Assembly (NCBI GenBank): GCA_003132305.1 | Contig: PKXJ01000033.1 | Coordinates: 34,652 to 98,651, forward strand | Origin: Acidimicrobiaceae bacterium | GTDB lineage: Bacteria; Actinomycetota; Acidimicrobiia; Acidimicrobiales; RAAP-2 | Reading direction: 5' to 3' | DNA: 64,000 bases | Part shown: positions 35,922 through 45,320 of the stretch, piece by piece | Layout of the letters: each line of letters starts with the position of its first letter | Position numbering within the stretch: the first letter of the stretch is position 1 | Notes under the pieces: model-generated | Database searches by the model: none | Told to the model about the DNA's origin: nothing | Seen by the model: only the letters and a program-made list of their open reading frames with translations | Program-made: the position numbers and the translations under genes

Positions 35922-36944
35922 GTGAGTTCCTTTGGAGACGACCTCGACATCGAGCGATGGAGCGCCGAGGAACTCTTGGTACGGGTCGCATGGTTCTACT
36001 ACAAGGATGATCTGACCCAGAACGACATCGCTCGGCTGCTCGGGCTCTCGCGGGCGTCGATCGGACGTTTACTCGATCGTGCGCGCAAGGTAGGCCTAGT
36101 GTCGGTCAACCTCAATTCGGAGTACCTTAACGCCTTTGACCTTTCGAGTCAGTTGAGAAAGAAGTTCGGCCTCATTGACGTGTTGGTGGTGCCAGATTAT
36201 GAGAAGGAGCCTCTCGATCACCGAGTCATCAACGCTCGCATCGGCCTTGGTGGCGCGCAGTTCATAAGCAACTTTCTCCAGTCCGGCAGTTCGCTCGGCG
36301 TCGGCTTCGGCGACACGGTCTCTCGTGTGATTACGGCGACCAGCTTTGGCGCCGTGGGGTCCGTGCACTTGATCGCCCTCACCGGTGGAGTGAACGGCTA
36401 CCTGCGCACCGTGATGTCGTCGCGGGTCGACCTTGCGACGGATTCGGAAGTCACCACGGTGACCGTTATACCCGGTCCCATCGTGGTGTCGACGCCAGCC
36501 ATGGCCGAGGACCTGAAGCGAGAACCAATAATCAGCGATATCCTTCAGCGCGCCCGCGAGGTCGACCTCGCGGTCGTGGGCGTGGGGACCCCGTCGAGCG
36601 ACGCGACGCTGGTGCAGATGGGCTACATGACCCCCGCAGGCGCGCGAGAGATCAAGAAGATGGGCGTCGTCGGTGACATCCTCGGCCAGTACTACGATGC
36701 GCAGGGCCAAATTGTCGATCACCCGATTCACAAGCGCCGAATCGCCATTGACCTCAACGACCTGCGAGCTATTCCAAAGGTCATCGGCGTGGCCGGCGGC
36801 CTTCACAAGACCGAAGCGATCCTCGGCGCGCTGCGCGGACGGTTCCTCGATGTGCTCGTCACCAATGAGCAGGTGGCGACTCGATTGCTGCAAGCGGACA
36901 CGTCCAGCTTGACGAGGCGCAAGCCCCGTATCGCAAAACCCTGA
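35922..36944 (+). CDS. SorC/DeoR-type sugar-binding transcriptional regulator, LsrR-like
   Basis: A 340-residue regulator. The N-terminal HTH reads VRVAWFYYKDDLTQNDIARL, then SRASIGRLLDRARKVGLV. The C-terminal sugar-phosphate-binding domain (about 75-330) has the LSGG-like LTGGVNGY, the VVGVGTPSSDATLV motif and GVVGDILGQYYDAQG. It parallels E. coli LsrR along its full length and sits with LsrK- and LsrF-like genes. It probably senses a phosphorylated intermediate made by the FGGY kinase and releases the operator at 31892-31948. It starts at GTG 35922. Confidence 0.85.
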   Translation: MSSFGDDLDIERWSAEELLVRVAWFYYKDDLTQNDIARLLGLSRASIGRLLDRARKVGLVSVNLNSEYLNAFDLSSQLRKKFGLIDVLVVPDYEKEPLDHRVINARIGLGGAQFISNFLQSGSSLGVGFGDTVSRVITATSFGAVGSVHLIALTGGVNGYLRTVMSSRVDLATDSEVTTVTVIPGPIVVSTPAMAEDLKREPIISDILQRAREVDLAVVGVGTPSSDATLVQMGYMTPAGAREIKKMGVVGDILGQYYDAQGQIVDHPIHKRRIAIDLNDLRAIPKVIGVAGGLHKTEAILGALRGRFLDVLVTNEQVATRLLQADTSSLTRRKPRIAKP

Positions 36945-36964
36945 GAATTTCCCTAATTTCCTCC

Positions 36965-36993
36965 TTGACACAGTTCCATCACGAGAGTACTCT
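36965..36993 (+). promoter_or_regulatory. Possible internal promoter
   Basis: TTGACA (36965-36970), a 17-bp spacer and TACTCT (36988-36993, weak -10). Two GCTCA half-sites follow at 37010 and 37029 in direct orientation, reminiscent of the operator half-sites upstream of the cluster. This could start a second transcript for the genes from 37067 onward. Confidence 0.35.
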
Positions 36994-37066
36994 CCCTCCA
37001 TGGTCATTCGCTCATGACCTGGGCACTTGCTCAGAGGGCGTCGACCTAAAGGGGGCTTCGAATCCT

Positions 37067-38173
37067 GTGATTCGATTAGGGGGGCGAGAATTCACTCGAA
37101 ACGAGCTGTTGCGCCACGTCGGGCGCCTTGAGCAACTTGCGGGCGTGGAACTCTTCGAGTGTGCTGACGGCTCCGAACGAGGAGTCCGTCTGCTGCGCTT
37201 CTCGAGCGGTACCGGATTTGCTTTCGAGGTGCTTGTCGACCGCGGGTTCGACGTCGGTCGGGCCTGGCACGGCGCGACGCCGCTCGCGTGGTGGTCGCCG
37301 GTCGGGGCGCTCGCGCCCTGGTATCACGACAGTTCCGGCGTGGAGTGGTTTCGGGGGTTCCCTGGAGGATTGGTGTCCACCTGCGGGCTGGACCACACGC
37401 TGCTCGGCGGCAGCGACGAAAGCGCACACTTTAATTATCCCCACCGCACACGCGAGGCGTACGGGCTCCACGGCCGTTACGCCGGACTGCCTGCGACACT
37501 CGTGGGCTACGGATCGACCTGGTCAGGCGATGATTGCACCTTCTGGGCTGAGGGCGATGTCCGCCAGGTTGCGATCTTCGGCGAGCAACTCACGCTGCAC
37601 CGGCGCATTGAGCTGGACCTTGGCGGCGACGTCCTGAGGATTCGCGACGTGGTCACCAACATCGGCTTCACTGAGTGCACTCACATGATCCTCTATCACT
37701 GCAACATCGGCTTTCCCGTTATTGACGCCGGGGCTGAATTGGCGTACCCCGCGGCGGCGGGGGTCTGTGTAAGCGACGCTTGCGACGAGGACTACCGCAC
37801 GCTCATCGCCCCCCAACGCGACTACGTCGAGCAGTGCTACGAGCACGACATGCGAGCCGGCGCCGACGGCCTCGTGACGGCGGCCGTGATAAATGATGCC
37901 GCCAAGATCGGCGTCTATCAGCGCTACGCTCTCGCCCAGCTGCCCCACCACATCACTTGGCGCAATCTTTGCGAGGGCTCCTACGTGCTTGCAATGGAGC
38001 CGTCCACCAATCGTGACGCCGGGCGCTTCGACGCGCGCGAACGCGGCGAACTGATGTTCTTGCAACCGGGCGAGCAGCGGTCGTACCAGTTGGACATCGG
38101 GGTGGCGCTCGGGGACGACGCGCTGGGCGCACTTCGACGCTGCATCGCAACGCCGGCGAAGGTGACGTTGTGA
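37067..38173 (+). CDS. DUF4432 aldose-1-epimerase-like protein
   Basis: About 368 residues from GTG 37067 (IRLGGREFTRNELLRHVG, the usual DUF4432 beginning). The in-frame TTG at 36965 lies in a likely promoter and is rejected. The fold is a galactose-mutarotase-like beta sandwich. Characteristic stretches are VDRGFDVGRAWHGATPLAWW, FRGFPGGLVSTCGLDHTL and YHCNIGFPVIDAG. Relatives are thought to be sugar mutarotases or epimerases, and the anomeric substrate here is unknown. It overlaps the next gene by GTGA. Confidence 0.8.
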   Translation: MIRLGGREFTRNELLRHVGRLEQLAGVELFECADGSERGVRLLRFSSGTGFAFEVLVDRGFDVGRAWHGATPLAWWSPVGALAPWYHDSSGVEWFRGFPGGLVSTCGLDHTLLGGSDESAHFNYPHRTREAYGLHGRYAGLPATLVGYGSTWSGDDCTFWAEGDVRQVAIFGEQLTLHRRIELDLGGDVLRIRDVVTNIGFTECTHMILYHCNIGFPVIDAGAELAYPAAAGVCVSDACDEDYRTLIAPQRDYVEQCYEHDMRAGADGLVTAAVINDAAKIGVYQRYALAQLPHHITWRNLCEGSYVLAMEPSTNRDAGRFDARERGELMFLQPGEQRSYQLDIGVALGDDALGALRRCIATPAKVTL

Positions 38174-38964
38174 GTAATGAGTTTGAGGGGCAAGGGGTTG
38201 TCGTGAGCGGGGCCGCTCAGGGGATCGGCGAGGCGGTTGCGCGATACTTCGTCGCCCGCGGCGCGCTCGTGGTCGCGTTCGACCTCGACGGCGACCTGCT
38301 GGAGCGTACGACCTCCTCGATGGGCTCCGACGCGGTCGCGGTGAGCGGTGACGTGGCGGTCCGCGCGGACGTGAAACGTGCGGTCGATGCGTGTCTCGAG
38401 CACGCGGGCTCGATTGACATTATGGTCGCGCACGCCGGCATTGCCGACGTGCGGCCGTTGCTGGAGGTAACCGACGAGCAGTGGCGCCGAGTGTTCGCTG
38501 TCAACGTCGACGGCGTGTTCCTTTGCACGCAGGAAGCTGCTCGGGTGATGCGCCCGGGCGGTCGGGTGGTCGTAACGGCGTCGACCAATGCCATCCAGGT
38601 CGAGGAGAATCTCGTGGCCTACAGCGCGAGCAAAGGTGCGGTCGTTACCTTCGTACGCGCGGCGGCGTTGGATCTGGCTCGCCACGGCGTGCGCATCAAT
38701 GCAGTCGCCCCAGGGGTCGTGAACACGCGCATCGCACGTTGGGTGATCGAAGACCCGGTGCTCGGGCCTGAGTACTTAAAGAAGATCCCCATCGGTCGTT
38801 TCGGTGAACCTGATGATATCGCCGGCGCTGTCGGATTTCTCGCGGGTCCGGCGTCGAGTTACATGACCGGCCAGACCATCATCCTCGACGGAGGTCAGAC
38901 GCTCGGGATTCCCCTGGACGACGACGGGAATCGTTCGGACAACCTGCCCGGAGATTCGTCATGA
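38170..38964 (+). CDS. SDR family oxidoreductase, second of the cluster
   Basis: A 264-residue SDR. The cofactor loop is SGAAQGIG, AHAG replaces the usual NNAG, the catalytic Tyr/Lys are in YSASKG, and the C-terminus has LDGGQT. Only about the general fold is shared with the first SDR, so it probably acts on a different hydroxyl. It starts at GTG 38170 inside the DUF4432 stop and overlaps the epimerase gene by ATGA. Confidence 0.85.
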   Translation: MSNEFEGQGVVVSGAAQGIGEAVARYFVARGALVVAFDLDGDLLERTTSSMGSDAVAVSGDVAVRADVKRAVDACLEHAGSIDIMVAHAGIADVRPLLEVTDEQWRRVFAVNVDGVFLCTQEAARVMRPGGRVVVTASTNAIQVEENLVAYSASKGAVVTFVRAAALDLARHGVRINAVAPGVVNTRIARWVIEDPVLGPEYLKKIPIGRFGEPDDIAGAVGFLAGPASSYMTGQTIILDGGQTLGIPLDDDGNRSDNLPGDSS

Positions 38965-39653
38965 AGAGTTGCCTACTTAGCGCGGGCGTGAACACGGCGG
39001 ACCTCCTGCACTTGGGCGCGCAACTGGAGCACCTGAAGGGGGTTGCCGAGTGGGCGCACGTGGACGTCATGGACGGGACGTTCTGTCCGCAACTGACGGT
39101 GGGACCCTCCTTCGTGAAAGCCGTTGCGTCGAGCGGGGTATCCGTCGACGCACACCTAATGGTCGAAGAGCCCCGCCGATTCCTGAGCGACATCGCACTG
39201 GCTGGCGCTGGAATCATCACGATCCACGTTGAAGCGACGAGGTACCTGTTCCAGACCCTTCGAGAGATGAGCCAGCTACAAAGCGACGGCCCGTTCTTGC
39301 GGGGTCTGGCGCTCAACCCGGGCACGTCGCTCGCCACGCTCGAGCCCGTGATCGACCTAGTCGACATGGTGCTGGTGCTCGCGGTCGAGCCGGGATGGTC
39401 GGGTCAATCGCCGGCCGCCAACACCGCCCAACGCGTCGAGGCCGTGAGAAAGATGGTGGCTGGCACGGGTCGCGACGTGCTGGTTGGTGTCGACGGCGGC
39501 GTCACGAGGCAGAACGCATCGACCGTGGCGTCGTGGGGGCCAGACCTCATCGTGAGCGGTAGTGCTCTCTATGACGGTGGCGACATTGCGGCCAATCTTC
39601 AAGAGATCTTGCGAGCCATCAACAACCCGGATGCTTCAGCAAGTGAAGAGTGA
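38961..39653 (+). CDS. Ribulose-phosphate 3-epimerase family protein
   Basis: A 230-residue TIM barrel. Metal and catalytic residues are visible in AHVDVMDG (His, Asp), VDAHLMVEEP (His) and VGVDGGV (Asp), and the phosphate-binding VSGSALYDG closes the barrel. It interconverts 3-epimers of a ketose phosphate such as ribulose/xylulose 5-phosphate, or related phosphates in this pathway. The housekeeping rpe is probably elsewhere, and this copy belongs to the catabolic operon. Confidence 0.85.
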   Translation: MKSCLLSAGVNTADLLHLGAQLEHLKGVAEWAHVDVMDGTFCPQLTVGPSFVKAVASSGVSVDAHLMVEEPRRFLSDIALAGAGIITIHVEATRYLFQTLREMSQLQSDGPFLRGLALNPGTSLATLEPVIDLVDMVLVLAVEPGWSGQSPAANTAQRVEAVRKMVAGTGRDVLVGVDGGVTRQNASTVASWGPDLIVSGSALYDGGDIAANLQEILRAINNPDASASEE

Positions 39654-39665
39654 AAAGGAGCAGTT

Positions 39666-40199
39666 ATGACCAGTGACCAGAATGTATCGGGTGGGGGTGG
39701 TGCAATTCCCGTCACACCGACGCCGTTCTCGATTTCGCAGATCGCTATTGTCGTGCGCGATATCACGGCAACGATGAAGGCCTATACCGAGACTCTGGGC
39801 TGGGGACCGTGGAGTGTCTTTGAATACAAGGCGCCGCTGCTGCACGATACTTACGTCCGCGGCGAGAAAGTCGACTTCGAGATGATCGGCGCTGAGACGT
39901 CCGTCAGTGGCTTGGGCTTCGAGCTGATCCAACCGGTCAGCGGGCCTAGCATCTACCAAGAGCATCTTGATCGCTTTGGCGAAGGGGTCCAGCACCTCGC
40001 GTGCATGAAACACTCGGTCGAGGACAGTGATGTCTTGAAGAAACACCTCGCCGAGGCGGGCTCCAACGTCATCATGGGCGGAAGAATCGGCGAGTCGATC
40101 GAGTTTTACTACGTCGACACCGCGCCCACCCTCAAGTTCGTCCTCGAGTCCGGCAGCGGTCACGCCATCGACCTCGTACCGACCTACTTCTACCCGTAA
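39666..40199 (+). CDS. VOC (glyoxalase-fold) protein
   Basis: A 177-residue vicinal-oxygen-chelate protein with two beta-alpha-beta-beta-beta modules. Probable metal ligands are Gln in ISQIAIVV, Glu in GFELIQP, His in VQHLACM and Glu in KFVLESG. These enzymes isomerise, epimerise or cleave alpha-hydroxy carbonyls and enediolates. In this operon it could do the isomerisation that LsrG does in the AI-2 pathway (no LsrG is present). That is inference. AAAAGGAG precedes ATG 39666. Confidence 0.75.
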   Translation: MTSDQNVSGGGGAIPVTPTPFSISQIAIVVRDITATMKAYTETLGWGPWSVFEYKAPLLHDTYVRGEKVDFEMIGAETSVSGLGFELIQPVSGPSIYQEHLDRFGEGVQHLACMKHSVEDSDVLKKHLAEAGSNVIMGGRIGESIEFYYVDTAPTLKFVLESGSGHAIDLVPTYFYP

Positions 40200-40200
40200 C

Positions 40201-41256
40201 ATGACCATACTTCGCGTCCTGGTGGTGGGTGATCCCTTCATGGCGGCCGACGTGTTCGAACGGGCTCTCAAGGATGTGGACGGTATCGTGGTGTCTTCAA
40301 TCCAGATTTCTCGTACGGACTGTGAACCTCCCCGCACGGAATCCGAATCGCGGCTGCGCGAATACGCGGGCGATCCGGCGATGGTTGTCGCGGCTGCTGC
40401 GCAGTGCGACGTGATCGTCGTGCACGGCGCACCGGTGTCGGCGCAGGTCCTCGCACTACCCGATCTGCAACTGGTGTGCTGTGCGCGAGGAGGTCCTGTC
40501 AACGTCGATGTCGCCGCGGCGACGGCGCTCGGCATCCCGGTCGTCAACTCTCCGGGCAAGAACGCGCGCGCGGTCGCGGAACTGACGGTGGCGTTCTCGT
40601 TGCTGCTGCTGCGCAGGATTCCCAAGTCCGTGCGGTACCTCCTGGATGGCGGCGCGCTCGCCGAATCGGCGTTCGAGGGACGTGACTTCTTCGGGCGCGA
40701 GGCTTCGGACTCGGTGTTGGGTCTGGTGGGACTGGGCCACGTGGGCCGAGAGGTGGCTGAATTGGCGAACCGGCTCGGCATGAAGGTATTGGGCTACGAC
40801 CCGTACGCACCGGCGCCGGCCATTGACGGCGTTGAGCTGGTTGAGTTGGACAATCTGCTCGCTCGCAGCGACATCGTATCGCTGCACGCGCGCGAGACTG
40901 GGGACAACCGCAGGTTTTTCAACGCCCAATTGATCGCGCGTATGCGATCGGGTTCGGCTCTCATCAACACCGCTCGCGAGGCGCTGGTTGATGAGGACGC
41001 GCTGCTCGTGGCAATAAGGTCGGGCCATCTTTCGGGTGCGGCGCTTGACGTCGTAGAAAATTCGAGCAGCAGTCGTCACCCGCTGCTCGATGAGCCGTCC
41101 GTGGTGATTACCCCCCACCTCGGAGGCGCCACCGACGAGACGCTCGAACGCGGCGCCGCGATGGTCGCCTCGGCCGTGCGGGCGCTCGTCAATGGTGAGC
41201 CGCTGCCCTACCTGGTGAATCCGACGTACGGCGACACGGTGGTGAGCGTCTCGTGA
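40201..41256 (+). CDS. D-2-hydroxyacid dehydrogenase (phosphoglycerate dehydrogenase-like)
   Basis: A 351-residue NAD-dependent dehydrogenase. The Rossmann motif is GLVGLGHVG. Catalytic Arg is in NTAREALVDE, Glu in LDVVENSS and His in TPHLGGAT. There is no ACT or regulatory domain. B. subtilis yoaD, next to the kinase-like yoaC, is a similar pairing as I recall. It should oxidise a 2-hydroxy acid, free or phosphorylated, from the pathway. It starts directly after the VOC gene and overlaps the kinase gene by GTGA. Confidence 0.85.
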   Translation: MTILRVLVVGDPFMAADVFERALKDVDGIVVSSIQISRTDCEPPRTESESRLREYAGDPAMVVAAAAQCDVIVVHGAPVSAQVLALPDLQLVCCARGGPVNVDVAAATALGIPVVNSPGKNARAVAELTVAFSLLLLRRIPKSVRYLLDGGALAESAFEGRDFFGREASDSVLGLVGLGHVGREVAELANRLGMKVLGYDPYAPAPAIDGVELVELDNLLARSDIVSLHARETGDNRRFFNAQLIARMRSGSALINTAREALVDEDALLVAIRSGHLSGAALDVVENSSSSRHPLLDEPSVVITPHLGGATDETLERGAAMVASAVRALVNGEPLPYLVNPTYGDTVVSVS

Positions 41257-42809
41257 GTTCAGAGCTCCTTCTCGCGATCGACGCAGGCACGGGCAGCTGT
41301 CGCGCGGTGCTTTTCGCCAGCGACGGTCGCCAGGTCGCCGTCAGTCAGCGCGAGTGGGTGCACGTCGAGCCCGAGGGAGTACCGGGAGGTCAGGACTTCG
41401 ACGTCGAGGCCAATTGGCAGCTCATAGTCCTGTGCATCAGGGATGCGATGGCGGTCGCTAACGCCAAGGCGCAGGACATTCGTGCGGTCAGTTCGACCAG
41501 TATGCGTGAAGGAATTGTGCTCTATGGCAAGGACGGCAACGAGATCTGGGCCTGCCCGAACGTGGACAGTCGCGCCGGTGACGAGGCTCGCCAACTGGTG
41601 GAGGAAGAACTGGCCGAGAAGATCTATCGAGCGTCGGGGGACTGGGTCTCGATCACCAGTTCGGCGAGGCTGCTATGGCTCGCGCGTCACCGACGCGACA
41701 TCATTGACCAGGTCGCGGGCCTCGGCATGCTGAGCGACTGGATACTTTTTCGCCTCTCGGGAGAGAAAAGCACCGAGGCGTCATGCGGATCGAGTTCGGG
41801 CATGTTTGACCTCGCCCAACGCGAGTGGTCGACGTCGATCACTGGTCTCGTGGGGCTTGACGCGAGTGTACTGCCCGCGGTCGTGGCGTCGGGAACGGTG
41901 GTGGGAAAGGTGAGTACCGCCGCATCCCAGCAGACCGGGCTCGCTCCGGGGACGCTCGTCGTTGCTGGGGGGGCCGATACCCAACTGGGGCTGCTCGGGG
42001 CGGGCATTGTGCCCGGTGAGTTCACAGTCGTCGCCGGCACGTTCTGGCAGAGTGCCATGCTCCTCAATGAGCCGTTGATCGATCCCGAGATGCGCCTTCG
42101 CACCCTCTGTCACGTCCTGGACGGGCAGTGGATGCTCGAGGGGATCGGCTTTTATTGCGGCATGGCCATGCGTTGGTGTCGTGACGCTTTCTGGCCGAAC
42201 GAGACAGCTCAGGCGTTAAGGGACGGCGTTGATCCCTACACCTTGATGGAGAGCGCGGCGTCGGGGTGCGCGCCGGGGAGCAACGGCGTGATCGCGATCA
42301 TGTCCAACCTCATGAATGCGAAACGCTGGACACACGCGAGCCCCTCATTCCTGCAATTCGACGTGACCAACCCCTCGGGATCTGGCCGAGGCGCCTGCGT
42401 GCGGGCCCTCGAGGAGGCGGCGGCGTACGTCGCCCGTGGGCACCGCGACATCATTGGATCGCTCGCCGAAATGCCCGACGAGATCATCTTCACTGGAGGC
42501 GCGGCCAAGGGATCTCTCTGGCCCCAGCTGATGGCCGACGTCCTCGGCGTTCAGGTGCACGTGCCCGCTGTGATCGAGAGCAGCGCGTTGGGTGCCGCAC
42601 TATGCGCGGGAACCGGGGCGGGAATCTTCTCCTGCCTAGAGGACAACCGCGAACAACTGCGTCAGTGGCAACGGACCTACGAGCCCTCGCCCGATGCCGT
42701 GTCGGCTTATGACGACCTCTACGAAACCTGGACGCGGGTGTACTCCAAGATGCTCGAACTCTCAGAGGAAGGCTTACTCAAGCCTCTGTGGCGGGCAGCA
42801 GATGTGTGA
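41253..42809 (+). CDS. FGGY-family kinase, LsrK-like (autoinducer-2 kinase type)
   Basis: A 518-residue FGGY carbohydrate kinase matching E. coli LsrK along its full length. The N-terminal phosphate loop is LAIDAGTGSCRAVLF. SMREGIVLY and WACPNVDSRA follow, the catalytic-Asp region is VAGGADTQLG, and the C-terminal adenosine motif is FTGGAAKGSLWPQ. LsrK phosphorylates the linear form of AI-2 (DPD). Here the substrate may be AI-2 or another short branched or dicarbonyl polyol. The product is a likely ligand for the SorC-type regulator. It starts at GTG 41253. Confidence 0.85.
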   Translation: MSSELLLAIDAGTGSCRAVLFASDGRQVAVSQREWVHVEPEGVPGGQDFDVEANWQLIVLCIRDAMAVANAKAQDIRAVSSTSMREGIVLYGKDGNEIWACPNVDSRAGDEARQLVEEELAEKIYRASGDWVSITSSARLLWLARHRRDIIDQVAGLGMLSDWILFRLSGEKSTEASCGSSSGMFDLAQREWSTSITGLVGLDASVLPAVVASGTVVGKVSTAASQQTGLAPGTLVVAGGADTQLGLLGAGIVPGEFTVVAGTFWQSAMLLNEPLIDPEMRLRTLCHVLDGQWMLEGIGFYCGMAMRWCRDAFWPNETAQALRDGVDPYTLMESAASGCAPGSNGVIAIMSNLMNAKRWTHASPSFLQFDVTNPSGSGRGACVRALEEAAAYVARGHRDIIGSLAEMPDEIIFTGGAAKGSLWPQLMADVLGVQVHVPAVIESSALGAALCAGTGAGIFSCLEDNREQLRQWQRTYEPSPDAVSAYDDLYETWTRVYSKMLELSEEGLLKPLWRAADV

Positions 42810-42836
42810 AATCGACGACGTACAAAGGAGCAGATA

Positions 42837-43718
42837 ATGGCGGATCTTGAAGGACTTACCGAAGGCGAGCGGTTCCAGACATCGGTCGTGGCTCCTTCGC
42901 TGAGCAACACGCTCAAAGGCTCTGGCGCGCTCGACTGGGGAATGCAGAGCCGCCTCGCGAGGATCTTTCGCCCTTCGACCAACCGCACCGTAATGCTGGC
43001 CATCGACCATGGCTACTTCCAGGGCCCGACGACGGGCCTCGAACGGGTGGATCTTTCGATTGTGCCGCTGCTCGGCTACGCCGACGCGCTGATGACGACA
43101 CGCGGCATGGTCCGTTCGACGATTCCCGCGATCACACGGACGCCAATCGTGCTGCGAGCGAGCGGCGGACCGAGCATCCTAAAGGAGCTCTCCGACGAGC
43201 AGGTGGCCGTGAGCATGGAGGACGCGTCAAGGATCAATGCGGCCGCCGTCGCGGTGCAGGTCTTCATCGGCGGCGAGTTCGAAACTCAGTCGGTGCGCAA
43301 CATGACCAAACTTGTCGACGAGGCCCAGCGTTATGGCATCCCCGTGCTGGCGGTGACCGCGGTAGGCAAGGAACTCAAGCGAGATGCCCGTTACTTACGC
43401 CTGGCGACACGCATCTGTGCGGAACTGGGCGCGCACATCGTCAAGACGTATTACTGCGAAAAAGATTTCGACACGGTGGCCGCTGGTTGCCCCGTGCCAC
43501 TCGTGATGGCCGGTGGGAAGAAGTTGGATGAACTTGATGCTTTGACAATGGCCTATCGAGCCATCGAAGAAGGTGCATCGGGCGTTGACATGGGCCGCAA
43601 CATATTTCAAAGTGAGTTTCCAACCGAAATGATCCAAGCCATTGCAGCAGTCGTACATGAATCGGCCAAGCCGTCAGACGCGTACGCGACCTTCATCAAA
43701 TCAGAAGTGAAAAAATAA
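42837..43718 (+). CDS. lsrF: LsrF-like thiolase (3-hydroxy-5-phosphonooxypentane-2,4-dione thiolase family)
   Basis: A 293-residue class I aldolase-fold protein very close to E. coli Lsr[41 protein letters not shown] (probable Schiff-base Lys) and [14 protein letters not shown] are all present. LsrF transfers the acetyl group of the phosphorylated dione to CoA, giving acetyl-CoA and dihydroxyacetone phosphate. Its presence implies that this pathway also ends in a phosphorylated 2,4-dione or close analogue. AAGGAG precedes ATG 42837. Confidence 0.88.
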   Translation: MADLEGLTEGERFQTSVVAPSLSNTLKGSGALDWGMQSRLARIFRPSTNRTVMLAIDHGYFQGPTTGLERVDLSIVPLLGYADALMTTRGMVRSTIPAITRTPIVLRASGGPSILKELSDEQVAVSMEDASRINAAAVAVQVFIGGEFETQSVRNMTKLVDEAQRYGIPVLAVTAVGKELKRDARYLRLATRICAELGAHIVKTYYCEKDFDTVAAGCPVPLVMAGGKKLDELDALTMAYRAIEEGASGVDMGRNIFQSEFPTEMIQAIAAVVHESAKPSDAYATFIKSEVKK

Positions 43719-43761
43719 AAGAAGTAGTGCGAATTCAACAACTAGAGGAGGGAATCAAGTA

Positions 43762-45279
43762 ATGACCATTTCAGAAGGCGGAGGGGCAAGTAGTCGAGCT
43801 CCGTCCGCCGATTTGACACCGGACACGCTAAAAGAAGGGGTAATTGGCCTACCGGGAGTGCTGATGCAGAGCGTCACAAGTATCGCCCCCGCCATCGCCG
43901 GTCTTCTGACACTGCAGTTCATAGTGTCCAATGCCGGTGTGACGGCCCCACTGGCTTATCTGGGGGCTTTTGTAATTGCGTTGTTGCTCGGGTACTCCTT
44001 GGCGCAGTTCTCCAAACACCTTTCATCGACGGGAAGTTATTTTACCTTCGTGTCGAGATCATTAGGCCCACGATCTGGGTTCCTAGTGGCTTGGGTGTAT
44101 TTGTTGTTCTACCCTGTGGTGATTGCGCAGGCGGGAGCGTTCTTCGGTAGCATCTTGCAGTCCACGCTAAAGGCCGAATACGGTTGGAACTTTCAGTGGT
44201 GGTGGTGGATGGTCTTCATTCTTGTCCTGGTCGCCGTGACCGCGTGGGTTGGAGTGGAACTTTCCGTGAAACTCATCGTGGTACTCGGAATCGTAGAAAT
44301 TGTCATTTGTACGGTCTTGGCAATTTGGGGATTTGCTCGTCCAGGAGCTGGAGGAATTAATTTCCACTGGCTGTTGCCGAGCCACGCTCCGAGTACGCAC
44401 GGATTGTTTCTAGGTGTCGTATTCGCCATATTCGCAATTACGGGCTGGGATGCAGCCGCCCCACTCGCGGAAGAGAGCAAAGATCCTAAGCGAATTGTCC
44501 CTCGTGCTGTAATGGGTTCAATCATCATCCTGGGAGTCTTTCTCGTTCTCGTCTCGTGGGGACAAATCACTGGATGGGGCTCAGATCACACGACGTCGCT
44601 CAGCACCTCTGGTGTACTGCCGGCCTTCGCTCTGGCGAAACACTATTGGGGTTCTCTGTGGGTCATTGTCCTGATTGCCATGATTAACTCCGTCATTGCA
44701 GTGTCGATTGCGTGCACCAACGCGGCCGTACGCTTTTTCTACGGGATGGCTCGAGCGGGGGCACTGCCGAAGACGCTGACCAAGATTCATCCGAAGTTCA
44801 AGACGCCATCAAATGCGATCGTGCTTCAGACGGTCATCAATATCTGCCTTGGTCTCTTGCTTCCGATCGCCATTGGCGCGGCCAATGTTTATAACGTGAC
44901 AGGAACCTGGTTCACGTTTGCATTGGCCTTTGTCTACATCATGGCGAACGTGGGTCTGTTTGTCTTCTACCGTCGCGAACACCCTGATGAGTTCAATTGG
45001 TTCAAGCATCTGGCGATTCCCGTCATCGGATCCATAGCGCTCTTAGTGGTGTGTTACTACTCCGTCGTACCGCTACCTGCTTGGCCAGTTTCGCTTGCTC
45101 CGTTCATCGTAGTGGGATGGCTCATCATTGGAGCGATTGCCATGGTCTTTGTATACGGTGGCGACCGATCAAAGAACCTTGCTCTAGCTGGAGTTGCAAT
45201 GGGTGAGGCCGCCGAAGAAGCAAGTTCCGAACGTGTATTTGCTCATGGTGAGTTGCCTCCACCAGGTCAAGAGCGTTAG
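43762..45279 (+). CDS. APC-superfamily permease (amino acid/amine type)
   Basis: A 505-residue transporter with about 12-13 membrane helices. The first helix carries the APC motif region (LMQSVTSIAPAIAGLLTL) and later FAITGWDAAAPLAEESKDP, which is typical of amino acid permeases. AGGAGG precedes ATG 43762. It is the only transporter in the cluster, replacing the LsrACDB ABC transporter of enteric AI-2 operons. An amino-compound or neutral substrate entering by cation symport is therefore plausible. It ends 42 bp before a strong terminator. Confidence 0.85.
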   Translation: MTISEGGGASSRAPSADLTPDTLKEGVIGLPGVLMQSVTSIAPAIAGLLTLQFIVSNAGVTAPLAYLGAFVIALLLGYSLAQFSKHLSSTGSYFTFVSRSLGPRSGFLVAWVYLLFYPVVIAQAGAFFGSILQSTLKAEYGWNFQWWWWMVFILVLVAVTAWVGVELSVKLIVVLGIVEIVICTVLAIWGFARPGAGGINFHWLLPSHAPSTHGLFLGVVFAIFAITGWDAAAPLAEESKDPKRIVPRAVMGSIIILGVFLVLVSWGQITGWGSDHTTSLSTSGVLPAFALAKHYWGSLWVIVLIAMINSVIAVSIACTNAAVRFFYGMARAGALPKTLTKIHPKFKTPSNAIVLQTVINICLGLLLPIAIGAANVYNVTGTWFTFALAFVYIMANVGLFVFYRREHPDEFNWFKHLAIPVIGSIALLVVCYYSVVPLPAWPVSLAPFIVVGWLIIGAIAMVFVYGGDRSKNLALAGVAMGEAAEEASSERVFAHGELPPPGQER

Positions 45280-45320
45280 AAGGTCTGGCGGTTCCTATTG
45301 AATCAGCACCCCCTGCTGAA

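Noticed and set aside
33208..36096. Long antisense frames in the GC-rich sugar cluster
   Set aside because: They arise from GC-skewed codon use opposite well-defined enzymes and show no domains.
36965..37066. TTG 36965 as start of the DUF4432 gene
   Set aside because: It coincides with a TTGACA promoter element, and the conserved family N-terminus begins at GTG 37067.
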